Made by a program: the position numbers and the translations under genes. Below, piece after piece: positions 1-7,913 of a stretch of DNA of 64,000 bases (the stretch's first letter is position 1; the number at the start of each line of letters is the position of its first letter). The notes beneath the pieces are model-generated. The model saw only the letters and a list, made by a program, of their open reading frames with translations, ran no database searches and was not told the origin of the DNA. The DNA is from Streptomyces sp. KL109B (lineage in GTDB: Bacteria; Actinomycetota; Actinomycetes; Streptomycetales; Streptomycetaceae): assembly GCF_030766935.1 (NCBI RefSeq), contig NZ_JASERL010000010.1:124001-188000 (forward strand), written 5' to 3'.

Positions 1-1307
1 GCCAGCGACCCGTCCCGGTCGAAGGCGCGCCAGGCGTCGAGGACGGCGTCGCGCACCTCGCCCCACACGCGCTGCTCCCGTACGTCGCCGGTCTCGGCGA
101 GCCCGGTCGTGTCGACGAGCAGCAGCTCGGGGGCGGTGGGTGCGCCCACGCCCGGGCGGCGCAGCACCCACAGGTGCAGCGGAATGTTGTTGGGCGGGAC
201 GGCACCGGCGGGCAGCGCGATCACCGCGCGCAGCGCGCCGCGGCGCAGCAGGTCGGCGCGGATGCGGCGCCCGGAGCGGCGCGAGGCGACGGTGGGCGGC
301 ATCAGGAGCACGGCGCTGCCGCCGTCCTTCAGGCGCGCCAACGCGTGCTGCACCCAGGCCAGTTCGGACTCGGTGCGGGCCGGGAGGCCGTACTCCCAGC
401 GCGGGTCGTAGGCCAGCTCGTCGTGCCCCCAGCCGCGCTCGTTGAACGGCGGATGCGCGACCACCGCGTCGGCCCGTACGTCGCTCAGGGCGTCGGAGCG
501 CAATGTGTCGGCGGCGGCGGTGCGCACGGCCGGGGCGTCCGCTCCGCCGTTGCCGTCGAGGGCGAGGCGGAGCGCGGTGAGCGCGGCGAGTTCGGCGGAG
601 GCGTCCTGGCCGTACAGGGTGCGGCCGGGGCCCGGGGCGTGCGCGCGTACGGCGTCGAGGAGGGCGCCGGTGCCGCAGGCCGGGTCGAGGGCGGTGGCGG
701 CCGGGCCCGCGAGCACGGCCATCAGCTCGGCGGGGCCCTGCGGGGTGAGCGTGTACTGGCGCGGGTTGGCGTCGAGGTGCCGGCCGAGCAGGAACGCGAA
801 GGCGCCGCGGGCGCCCAGTTCGGCCGCGAGTTCGGCGGCGCCGCGCAGCAGCGGCACCGAGGGCAGCAGCTCGGCGGGGCGCGGTGTGGCGACTGCGCGC
901 TGCGTGGCATGGCCGAAGCGCGGCGTGAGGACGCCTTCGAGGGCGGCCGACAGACGCCCCGTCAGATCCCGGCCGTCCTCGGTCGCGGCGAGCGCGAGCC
1001 ATTCGGTGGGCCGGTCGTGCACGAGCAGCAGGGCGCAGCCCGTGTGCAGGAGCGCGGTGACCGGGCCCGCGGGGTGCCCCGCTAGCTGCTGCCACACGCG
1101 CTCGCGCAGCGGGACCTCGGCGAGCTTGCCCTGGTCGCGCAGCCACTCCTCGACCTCGGTGAGCGCGAAGGAGGGGCTGGTCTCGGTGCCGCCCACGGGC
1201 TTGGGGAAGTCGGCGTGCCTGCGGCGCCAGTTGCTGACGGCGGCCCGCCCCACCCCGGCGAGCCGGGCGATCCCCGCGGCCGTCACCTCTGTCGCGTTGT
1301 CCTGCAC
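1..1307 (-). CDS. N6-adenine DNA methylase-like protein with N-terminal HTH (3' end outside window)
   Basis: A class I SAM-dependent methyltransferase of the N-6 DNA methylase (HsdM-like) family. The GTG start at 1307 follows a GGAGGAG ribosome site. Residues 9-35 look like a helix-turn-helix (AGVGRAAVSNWRRR) and a SAM-binding motif DPACGTG begins at residue 208. Motif IV, normally NPPF/Y, reads HPPF at residues 285-288, so the catalytic Asn is replaced by His; methylation activity is doubtful. No restriction or specificity subunit lies on the visible side. The gene continues past base 1. Family assignment is firm; a role as regulator rather than enzyme is inference. Confidence 0.85.
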   Translation of the reverse strand, partial: MQDNATEVTAAGIARLAGVGRAAVSNWRRRHADFPKPVGGTETSPSFALTEVEEWLRDQGKLAEVPLRERVWQQLAGHPAGPVTALLHTGCALLLVHDRPTEWLALAATEDGRDLTGRLSAALEGVLTPRFGHATQRAVATPRPAELLPSVPLLRGAAELAAELGARGAFAFLLGRHLDANPRQYTLTPQGPAELMAVLAGPAATALDPACGTGALLDAVRAHAPGPGRTLYGQDASAELAALTALRLALDGNGGADAPAVRTAAADTLRSDALSDVRADAVVAHPPFNERGWGHDELAYDPRWEYGLPARTESELAWVQHALARLKDGGSAVLLMPPTVASRRSGRRIRADLLRRGALRAVIALPAGAVPPNNIPLHLWVLRRPGVGAPTAPELLLVDTTGLAETGDVREQRVWGEVRDAVLDAWRAFDRDGSL

Positions 1308-1409
1308 CGCTCCGACTCCTCCCCGGACGTCTGTCCCGCCCACTGTGCGATCGACGATACAGACCCCCGCGTAAGAACCGCATTCACACCCGTGAGCAAA
1401 ACAAGTTCC

Positions 1410-1448
1410 GTGAACCAGGTTGACTCGGTTCACAGACAGTGCTGTTAT
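1410..1448 (+). promoter_or_regulatory. Candidate promoter with overlapping inverted repeat
   Basis: A perfect inverted repeat GTGAACC-N10-GGTTCAC (1410-1433) contains a -35-like TTGACT (1420-1425), followed after 17 bases by TGTTAT (1443-1448). It lies about 70 bases before the gene at 1520 and about 100 bases from the divergent methylase-like gene. An operator role is inferred from position. Confidence 0.4.
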
Positions 1449-1519
1449 TGCCTCAGCCAACCGCCGGACATTCGGAAAGCCGGGGGGAGGTTGGCGTCTC
1501 TCATCACGGAGGAACAGCT

Positions 1520-2377
1520 ATGTCCCAGACCCAGCCGCCGCAGCAGTACCCGCAGTACCCGCCGTTCCAGCAGCAGCCGCCGCAGCAGGTCGCGCGCAAC
1601 GGCCTGGGCACGGCCGCCCTGATCCTCGGCGTCATCGGCGCCGTCTCGGGGCTGATCCCGCTGCTGTTCTGGCTGGCCGGGATCCTCGGTGTGATCGCCC
1701 TGGTCCTGGGCCTGACGGGGCGCGGCCGGGCCAAGCGCGGCGAGGCCACGAACAAGGGCGTCGCCCTGGCCGGCACGATCCTCGGCCTCGCGGCCATGGG
1801 CCTCGCGGTCTTCGGTGCGTACACGACGTTCAAGGCGGTGGACGACGCGGTCGACGAGCTCAGCAAGTCGGTCTCCGACACGAAGACCAAGGACACGAAG
1901 CCGGCCGGCTCAGACGCCAAGGGCAAGGACGACAAGGGCGGCGAGGACGGCAAGGGCGGCAAGGACGGTGAGAAGCCGGCTTCCGGCAAGACGCTCGCCG
2001 CGGGCGACTCCGTGGTCTACGACGACGACCTGACCGTCGCCGTCTCCAACGCGGTCACGTTCAGCCCGGGCGAGTTCGCTGCGGGCCACAAGAAGGGCAA
2101 CCACGCCTACAAGGTCACGGTCACCGTCACCAACGACTCCAAGGAGAAGTTCGACGCGAGCCTGCTGACCGCGGACGCGCGCGCCGGCCAGGAGGGCAGC
2201 ACGGCGGAGCAGATCTTCGACGAGAACCTCGGGGACGGCTTCAGCGGCACGATCCTGCCGGGCAAGAAGGCCACGGTCGTCTACGGCTTCGACGCCCCGG
2301 CGGCCGCGAAGAACCTGACCGTCGAGGTCACGCCGAGCTTCGACTACGACGGCTCGCAGTGGGACCTGAAGCTGTAA
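1520..2377 (+). CDS. Membrane protein with DUF4190-like and DUF4352-like parts
   Basis: Predicted 285-residue membrane protein. The ATG at 1520 is set by GGAGGAAC just upstream. The N-terminus is Gln/Pro-rich and cytosolic. Hydrophobic helices at about 30-66 and 79-101 resemble the DUF4190 module (Ala/Gly/Leu-rich, with LGVIGAVSGLIP). A Lys/Asp/Gly linker (about 120-160) leads to an extracellular beta-rich domain resembling DUF4352, with VAVSNAVTFSPG and VTVTVTN strands. The substrate is unknown; such proteins usually sit in the envelope. It is transcribed alone from the region before 1520. Confidence 0.85.
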   Translation: MSQTQPPQQYPQYPPFQQQPPQQVARNGLGTAALILGVIGAVSGLIPLLFWLAGILGVIALVLGLTGRGRAKRGEATNKGVALAGTILGLAAMGLAVFGAYTTFKAVDDAVDELSKSVSDTKTKDTKPAGSDAKGKDDKGGEDGKGGKDGEKPASGKTLAAGDSVVYDDDLTVAVSNAVTFSPGEFAAGHKKGNHAYKVTVTVTNDSKEKFDASLLTADARAGQEGSTAEQIFDENLGDGFSGTILPGKKATVVYGFDAPAAAKNLTVEVTPSFDYDGSQWDLKL

Positions 2378-2427
2378 GCGGCGGCTTCAGTAGCAGTCAG
2401 CAGCAGGGGGAAGGGTGCGGCACGCGT

Positions 2428-3198
2428 TCAACACGCGTGCCGCACCCACACGTTCGGCTCCACGTACACCGCGTATCCGTGTTCCGGCTCGCAGCGCACC
2501 GGCACCAGCGCGGCGGGCACCTCGACGGGGCCCTCCTTCTCGAAGGGCAGCCCGGTCCACTCCCGCCACTGCTCCAGCGATCCCGCGACGACCATCGAGG
2601 CGGGCGCGACCTTCTCGATGACGCCGCCCGCCCGTACGTGCACCCGCAGCCACGGATCGTGCGGCAGCCCGTCCGGCTCCCGCACCCGATGCGCGTACTC
2701 GCTCATCGGCGCCCGCGGTTCGAGGTGCTTGGCGCTCGGTCGCACCGGCGCGACGAGCTCGCGGAATCCGCGGGCCCGCGCGTTCTCACGCATCGCCGCG
2801 AGCATCCGCCCGGACAGGCCGCGGCCCTGGAGCCCCGGGGTGACGGCGATCTCGATGGCGCTCACGATGTCGGGCGCGACCCCGGCGCCGCGGTCGGCGA
2901 ACGCCCACTGCAACACCTGGTCCCACCCGCCGTCCGGCAACTCCCCGCGCCCCTCGGCGTACAGCGCGAACGGCACGCTGTACGCCTTGGCGACGACCTC
3001 GCCTCCGGCGTCGGTCGCCACGAACGCGTACGCGGGCAGCTCCGCCCAGATGCGCCGCAGAAACGTGGCCGCCGCGATGTCGTGCCCGATGAACGCAGGC
3101 CAGGTGTCGGCCATCGTCCACATCGCGTCGGCGAGTTCGGGACGCTCGGCGAGGGTGGTGATCGTGATCGTCAGGTCGGTGCCGGGGGCGGGGTCCAT
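2428..3198 (-). CDS. GNAT family N-acetyltransferase
   Basis: Predicted 256-residue GNAT-fold acyltransferase. The acetyl-CoA binding region is seen as IAVTPGLQGRGLSGRMLAAM (Q/RxxGxG/A pattern) near the middle. The chosen ATG at 3198 removes an upstream extension that is only proline-rich translation; in-frame codons upstream would overlap the lipoprotein gene. The acceptor substrate cannot be told from sequence. It lies 47 bases downstream of the lipoprotein gene on the same strand, so co-transcription is possible. Confidence 0.82.
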   Translation of the reverse strand: MDPAPGTDLTITITTLAERPELADAMWTMADTWPAFIGHDIAAATFLRRIWAELPAYAFVATDAGGEVVAKAYSVPFALYAEGRGELPDGGWDQVLQWAFADRGAGVAPDIVSAIEIAVTPGLQGRGLSGRMLAAMRENARARGFRELVAPVRPSAKHLEPRAPMSEYAHRVREPDGLPHDPWLRVHVRAGGVIEKVAPASMVVAGSLEQWREWTGLPFEKEGPVEVPAALVPVRCEPEHGYAVYVEPNVWVRHAC

Positions 3199-3245
3199 GC
3201 GGACATGGTGCGGCGGAGGGGGCGGTGTCGCACCGGGTTTTCCAC

Positions 3246-3776
3246 TCAGACGTAGACCCAGCGGTTGGCGCCGGAACTGTACGTGCACTTGATGATCCGG
3301 CCGTTGCCGGCATGCGTGGTGCGTCCGGCGTCGGCGTTACGGCAGAACTGGCCCGCGTTGTAGCAGTTGCCGGCGTTCGACACGATCTCGCAGGTGGGGG
3401 CGGCCGGTGCGGTCGTCCGCGGCGCCGTGGCCGTACGGGTGGGCGCCGGGGCCTGGGTCCTGGTCCGCGTCGGGGCGGGCGCGGGGGCCCGCGTCTTCGC
3501 CCGGGTCGGTGTGGGTGTCTTCTTCGGCGCGGGCGCGTGCGTGGTGCGAGTCGGGCTCGGCGTCGGCGTCGGCGTGGGCGACTCCGAAGTGGGGGTGGGG
3601 CTGGGAGTCGCGGACGCGGAAGCGGAAACGGACTTCGTGGGCCGCGCATCGGCGGCATCGTCCGAGCTCGTGCCCGATCCGCACGCGGCGACGGTGAGCG
3701 ACAGGGCGAGCGCCCACGCCGCGGCGAAGCCCGCGGAGCGTCTGCGTATCGCCGACTGACCAGACCTGGAGAACAT
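3246..3776 (-). CDS. Secreted lipoprotein with Pro/Thr stalk and Cys-rich C-terminal domain
   Basis: A 176-residue predicted lipoprotein. The ATG at 3776 has a GGGGG ribosome site 7 bases upstream. Arg-rich n-region, hydrophobic core and lipobox VAAC place the lipidated Cys at residue 32. Residues about 50-125 are a low-complexity Pro/Thr/Ala/Arg stalk (repeated TPTP, APAPTRT). The last 50 residues hold four Cys with a CYNAGQFCRNADAG core, a small module seen at the ends of secreted actinobacterial proteins and without known function. A 57-base in-frame extension upstream has no ribosome site. Role unknown. Confidence 0.78.
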   Translation of the reverse strand: MFSRSGQSAIRRRSAGFAAAWALALSLTVAACGSGTSSDDAADARPTKSVSASASATPSPTPTSESPTPTPTPSPTRTTHAPAPKKTPTPTRAKTRAPAPAPTRTRTQAPAPTRTATAPRTTAPAAPTCEIVSNAGNCYNAGQFCRNADAGRTTHAGNGRIIKCTYSSGANRWVYV

Positions 3777-3881
3777 GTGGCCCCCGTGTGATGAAAGTGT
3801 GAACAACTGCGGTCGTCGCGCAGAGTAGTTCACACGGCCTCACACGGGAGCCCGTTCGGTGTTTTTGCAGGCGGTCGGCGT

Positions 3882-6800
3882 CTACGCCCCCAGAATCGAC
3901 GTCAGGAACTCCCCCACCCACGCCAGCAGTTCCCGCCCGACCACCGGCTTGCCGCCCATCTTCTGGGGCTTGGGGCGCGGGACGAGGAGTTGGTTCGTGG
4001 CCGACTTGATGACCGTGCCGGGGTAGAGGCGCTTGAGGCGGAGTTCCTGGGACTCCCTCAACTCCACCGGCGCGAAGCGGATGTTGTTGCCCTGGAGCAC
4101 GATCTCGCCGACGCCGCAGGCCCGCGCCAGCATCCGCAGACCCGCCACGAGCAGCAGGTTCTCCACCGGCTCCGGCAACTTGCCGTACCGGTCGACGAGT
4201 TCCTCGCGGACGTGCTTGATGTCCTCCTCCGTGTTCGCGGAGGCGATGGCGCGGTACGCCTGGAGGCGCAGCCGCTCGCCGGGCGCGTAGTCGTGCGGGA
4301 CATGCGCGTCGACCGGGAGCTCGATCTTGACCTCCAGCGGCGGCTCCTCCTCCACGCCGCCTTCGAGCGAGGCGCGGTAGTCGGCGACCGCCTCGCCCAC
4401 CATGCGTACGTACAGGTCGAAGCCGACGCCCGCGATGTGGCCGGACTGTTCGCCGCCGAGGAGATTGCCCGCGCCGCGGATCTCCAGGTCCTTCATCGCG
4501 ACGTACATGCCCGCGCCCATCTCCGTGTGCTGGGCGATGGTGGCGAGGCGCTCGTGCGCCGTCTCCGTGAGGGGCTTCTCCGGCGGGTAGAGGAAGTAGG
4601 CGTAGCCGCGCTCGCGGCCTCGGCCCACGCGGCCGCGCAGCTGGTGGAGCTGGGAGAGGCCGAAGTTGTCGCCGCGTTCGACGATGAGGGTGTTGGCGTT
4701 GGAGATGTCGATGCCGGACTCGACGATCGTCGTCGAGACCAGGACGTCGTACCGCTTCTCCCAGAAGTCGACCACGACCTGCTCCAGGGCCTGTTCGGAC
4801 ATCTGGCCGTGCGCCGTCGCGATCCGCGCCTCCGGCACGATCGCGCGCAGCCGGGCCGCCGCCTTGTCGATGGACTCGACGCGGTTGTGGATGTAGAAGA
4901 CCTGGCCCTCGCGGAGCAGTTCGCGGCGGATCGCCGCGCCGATCTGCTTCTCCTCGTACGGGCCGACGAAGGTGAGGACCGGGTGGCGCTCCTCGGGCGG
5001 CGTGGTGATCGTCGACATCTCGCGGATGCCCGTGACCGCCATTTCGAGCGTACGAGGGATGGGGGTCGCGGACATCGTGAGGACGTCGACGTTGGCGCGC
5101 AGCTTCTTCAGCTGCTCCTTGTGCTCGACGCCGAAACGCTGCTCCTCGTCGACGATGACCAGGCCCAGGTCCTTGAACTTGGTCTCGGAGGAGAACAGGC
5201 GGTGCGTGCCGATGACGATGTCGACCGAGCCGTCCCGCAGCCCTTCGAGCGTCGCCTTCGACTCCGTCTCCGTCTGGAAGCGGCTCAACGCCTTGACGCT
5301 GACCGGGAATTGGCCGTACCGCTCGGTGAACGTACCGAAGTGCTGCTGTACGAGGAGGGTGGTGGGGACCAGGACGGCGACCTGCTTGCCGTCCTGGACC
5401 GCCTTGAACGCGGCGCGGACCGCGATCTCCGTCTTGCCGTAGCCGACGTCGCCGCAGATCAGGCGGTCCATCGGGACCGTCTTCTCCATGTCCTCCTTGA
5501 CCTCGGCGATCGTGGTCAGCTGGTCGGGCGTCTCCGCGTACGGGAACGCGTCCTCCAGCTCGCGCTGCCAGGGGGTGTCGCCGCCGAAGGCGTGTCCTGG
5601 CGCCGCCATGCGGGCCGAGTACAGCTTGATCAGGTCGGCGGCGATCTCCTTGACGGCCTTCTTGGCGCGCGCCTTCGTCTTGGTCCAGTCGGCGCCGCCG
5701 AGGCGGTGGAGCGTCGGGGCCTCGCCGCCGACGTACTTGGTGATCTGCTCCAGCTGGTCGGTCGGGATGTAGAGGCGGTCGCCGGGCTGGCCGCGCTTGG
5801 CGGGCGCGTACTCCACCACCAGGTACTCGCGGGTCGCGCCCTGCACCGTGCGCTGCACCATCTCGATGTAGCGGCCGACGCCGTGCTGCTCGTGCACGAT
5901 GAAGTCGCCGGATTCGAGGGTGAGCGGGTCGATGGTCTTGCGGCGGCGGGCCGGCATCCGGGCGCCGTCCTTGCCGGCGGCCTTCTGCCCGGTGAGGTCG
6001 GTCTCGGTGAGGACCGCGATCTTCAACTGCGGGTCCACGAAACCGAATTCGAGGCTGCCGCAGGACACCTGGACGACGGAGGGCGTCAGCTCGGCGAGGT
6101 CCTTGTCGAGGCGGGCCGCGATGCCCTCGCCGCCGAGCACCTCGACGGTGCGGGACGCGGGGCCGTGGCCCTCGGTGACGTAGACGGCGCGCCAGCCGTC
6201 GGCGAGCCAGCCCTTGGTGTCGGCGAGGGCACGGGCGGTGTCGCCGCGGTAGGTCTCCGGAGCGTGCATGCCGAGCTGAAGGGTGTCGGCCTCCGTGTCC
6301 GCACCCGCCTCGTCCGCCGCGAACGGGGACACCGACCACCACATCATCCCCAGCTCACGGGCCCGGTCCCGGACGTCCGCGATCGACCACAGGGACGCCG
6401 CCCCTACGTCGATGGGGGCCTTGCCGCCGGTCGCCGATGCCGCCCACGACGCCTGGAGGAACTCCTGGCTCGTCGCGACGAGGTCGGCGGCCCGGGTGCG
6501 TACGCGCTCCGGGTCGCAGACCATGGCCATCGATCCGGCCGGGAGCACGTCGAGCAGCAGCTCCATGTCGTCGACGAGGACGGGGGCGAGGGACTCCATG
6601 CCCTCGACGGCGATCCCCTCGGCGATCTTGCCGAGCAGTTCGCCCAGCTCCGGGTGCTCCTCGGCGAGTTCGGCGGCGCGGGCGCGGACCTGGGCCGTGA
6701 GCAGCAGTTCACGGCAGGGCGGGGCCCACAGGCCGTGCTCGGCGATTTCGAGGGAGCGCTGGTCGGCGACCTTGAAGTAACGGATCTCCTCGACGTCGTC

Positions 6801-7421
6801 GCCCCAGAACTCGACGCGCAGCGGGTGCTCCTCGGTGGGCGGGAAGACATCGAGGATGCCGCCGCGCACCGCGAACTCGCCGCGCTTCTCGACCAGTTCG
6901 ACCCGCGCGTACGCCGCCGCGGCCAACGCTTCGACGGTTTCTTCGAGGTCGGCGCTCTGGCCGGTGCGCAGGGCGACCGGTTCCAGGTCGCCGAGGCCCT
7001 TGACCTGGGGCTGGAGTACGGAGCGGATGGGGGCGACGACGACGGAGACCGGTCCGGTCTCCGGGTCGTCCGTGCTCGGGTGCGCGAGGCGGCGCAGCAC
7101 GGCGAGACGGCGGCCGACCGTGTCGGAGCGCGGGCTCAGCCGCTCGTGCGGGAGCGTTTCCCACGAGGGGTACTCGGCGACTCCGTCGGCGGGCAGGAGA
7201 GAGCGCAGCGCCGCCGCCAGGTCCTCGGCCTCACGCCCGGTCGCGGTCACCGCGAGCACGGGGCGCTTCGTCTCGCGGGCGAGCGCCGCGATCGCGAAGG
7301 GGCGGGACGCGGGCGGCCCCACCAGGTCGACGTGCATCCGGTTGCCGTCACCCGCGGCCTTCACCGCCTCCGCGAGTGCGGCGTCCTTGACGACGGCGTC
7401 GAGCAGTCCGTGCAGACTCAT
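3882..7421 (-). CDS. mfd: Transcription-repair coupling factor Mfd
   Basis: The 1179-residue ATP-dependent translocase that removes RNA polymerase stalled at DNA lesions and recruits UvrA. Domains in order: UvrB-like N-terminal region (about 1-350), CarD-like RNA-polymerase interaction domain (about 480-560, with VHEQHGVGRYIEM), superfamily 2 motor with Walker A GDVGYGKTE near residue 657 and the DEEQ box (DEEQRFG) near 759, and a C-terminal TRCF domain. Length is normal. The ATG at 7421 starts MSLHGLL; the in-frame sequence upstream is not conserved-looking. It appears to be transcribed alone. Confidence 0.97.
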   Translation of the reverse strand: MSLHGLLDAVVKDAALAEAVKAAGDGNRMHVDLVGPPASRPFAIAALARETKRPVLAVTATGREAEDLAAALRSLLPADGVAEYPSWETLPHERLSPRSDTVGRRLAVLRRLAHPSTDDPETGPVSVVVAPIRSVLQPQVKGLGDLEPVALRTGQSADLEETVEALAAAAYARVELVEKRGEFAVRGGILDVFPPTEEHPLRVEFWGDDVEEIRYFKVADQRSLEIAEHGLWAPPCRELLLTAQVRARAAELAEEHPELGELLGKIAEGIAVEGMESLAPVLVDDMELLLDVLPAGSMAMVCDPERVRTRAADLVATSQEFLQASWAASATGGKAPIDVGAASLWSIADVRDRARELGMMWWSVSPFAADEAGADTEADTLQLGMHAPETYRGDTARALADTKGWLADGWRAVYVTEGHGPASRTVEVLGGEGIAARLDKDLAELTPSVVQVSCGSLEFGFVDPQLKIAVLTETDLTGQKAAGKDGARMPARRRKTIDPLTLESGDFIVHEQHGVGRYIEMVQRTVQGATREYLVVEYAPAKRGQPGDRLYIPTDQLEQITKYVGGEAPTLHRLGGADWTKTKARAKKAVKEIAADLIKLYSARMAAPGHAFGGDTPWQRELEDAFPYAETPDQLTTIAEVKEDMEKTVPMDRLICGDVGYGKTEIAVRAAFKAVQDGKQVAVLVPTTLLVQQHFGTFTERYGQFPVSVKALSRFQTETESKATLEGLRDGSVDIVIGTHRLFSSETKFKDLGLVIVDEEQRFGVEHKEQLKKLRANVDVLTMSATPIPRTLEMAVTGIREMSTITTPPEERHPVLTFVGPYEEKQIGAAIRRELLREGQVFYIHNRVESIDKAAARLRAIVPEARIATAHGQMSEQALEQVVVDFWEKRYDVLVSTTIVESGIDISNANTLIVERGDNFGLSQLHQLRGRVGRGRERGYAYFLYPPEKPLTETAHERLATIAQHTEMGAGMYVAMKDLEIRGAGNLLGGEQSGHIAGVGFDLYVRMVGEAVADYRASLEGGVEEEPPLEVKIELPVDAHVPHDYAPGERLRLQAYRAIASANTEEDIKHVREELVDRYGKLPEPVENLLLVAGLRMLARACGVGEIVLQGNNIRFAPVELRESQELRLKRLYPGTVIKSATNQLLVPRPKPQKMGGKPVVGRELLAWVGEFLTSILGA

Positions 7422-7552
7422 GGAGAAGATCCGTCCCGGGTCAGTGGGCAACGCAAAGGGCCCGACACGTCTGGCGGGCCGGGGGTTTCCAGAGTACGTC
7501 GTCCTCCGGAGGTGCACCCGTTTGCTCGGTTTCGGCCACCCGGGGGTGCGGT

Positions 7553-7836
7553 CGCGGGGCTCCGCCCCGGACCCCGCGCCTCAAGCGCTGGCGGGGCTGA
7601 TCATGCCGAAACGGCGTTACGGACGCGGGGCTCCGCCCCGGACCCCGCGCCTCAAACGCCGGCGAGGCTGGGAATGCCGAAACGGCGTTACGGACGCGGG
7701 GCTCTGCCCCGGGCCCCGCGCCTCAAGCGCCGGCGGGGCTGGGAATGCCGAAACGGCGTTACGGACGCGGGGCTCTGCCCCGGACCCCGCGCCTCAAGCG
7801 CCGGCGGGGCTGGAGATGCCGAATCGGCGTTGCGGG
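7553..7836. repeat. Four tandem copies of a 71-bp GC-rich element
   Basis: Copies begin at 7553, 7624, 7695 and 7766, an exact 71-base period. Each holds the GC-rich core of a family dispersed in this window (GGGCTCCGCCCCGG, then GCCTCAAGCGCCGGCGGGGC) followed by ATGCCGAAACGGCGTTACGG. Copies differ at a few bases. They fill most of the gap between the mfd start and the ABC permease stop. Nothing coding is visible in 7422-7913 apart from these copies and the terminator. Confidence 0.93.
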
Positions 7837-7860
7837 CGCTTGGTGGGCCCGGCCGCCGAG

Positions 7861-7892
7861 AGGCCCCCGCGGGTGAAGTGTCGCGGGGGCCT
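7861..7892 (-). terminator. Hairpin after the ABC permease gene
   Basis: Perfect 11-base-pair stem AGGCCCCCGCG / CGCGGGGGCCT with a 10-base loop, 22 bases past the permease stop. There is no T-tract, as is common for Streptomyces terminators. Confidence 0.7.
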
Positions 7893-7913
7893 GTTTGCTG
7901 TGCGGGGTGGGCG

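Noticed and set aside
7553..7836. CRISPR-like array
   Set aside because: The whole 71-base unit repeats with no unique spacers, and no cas genes are present.
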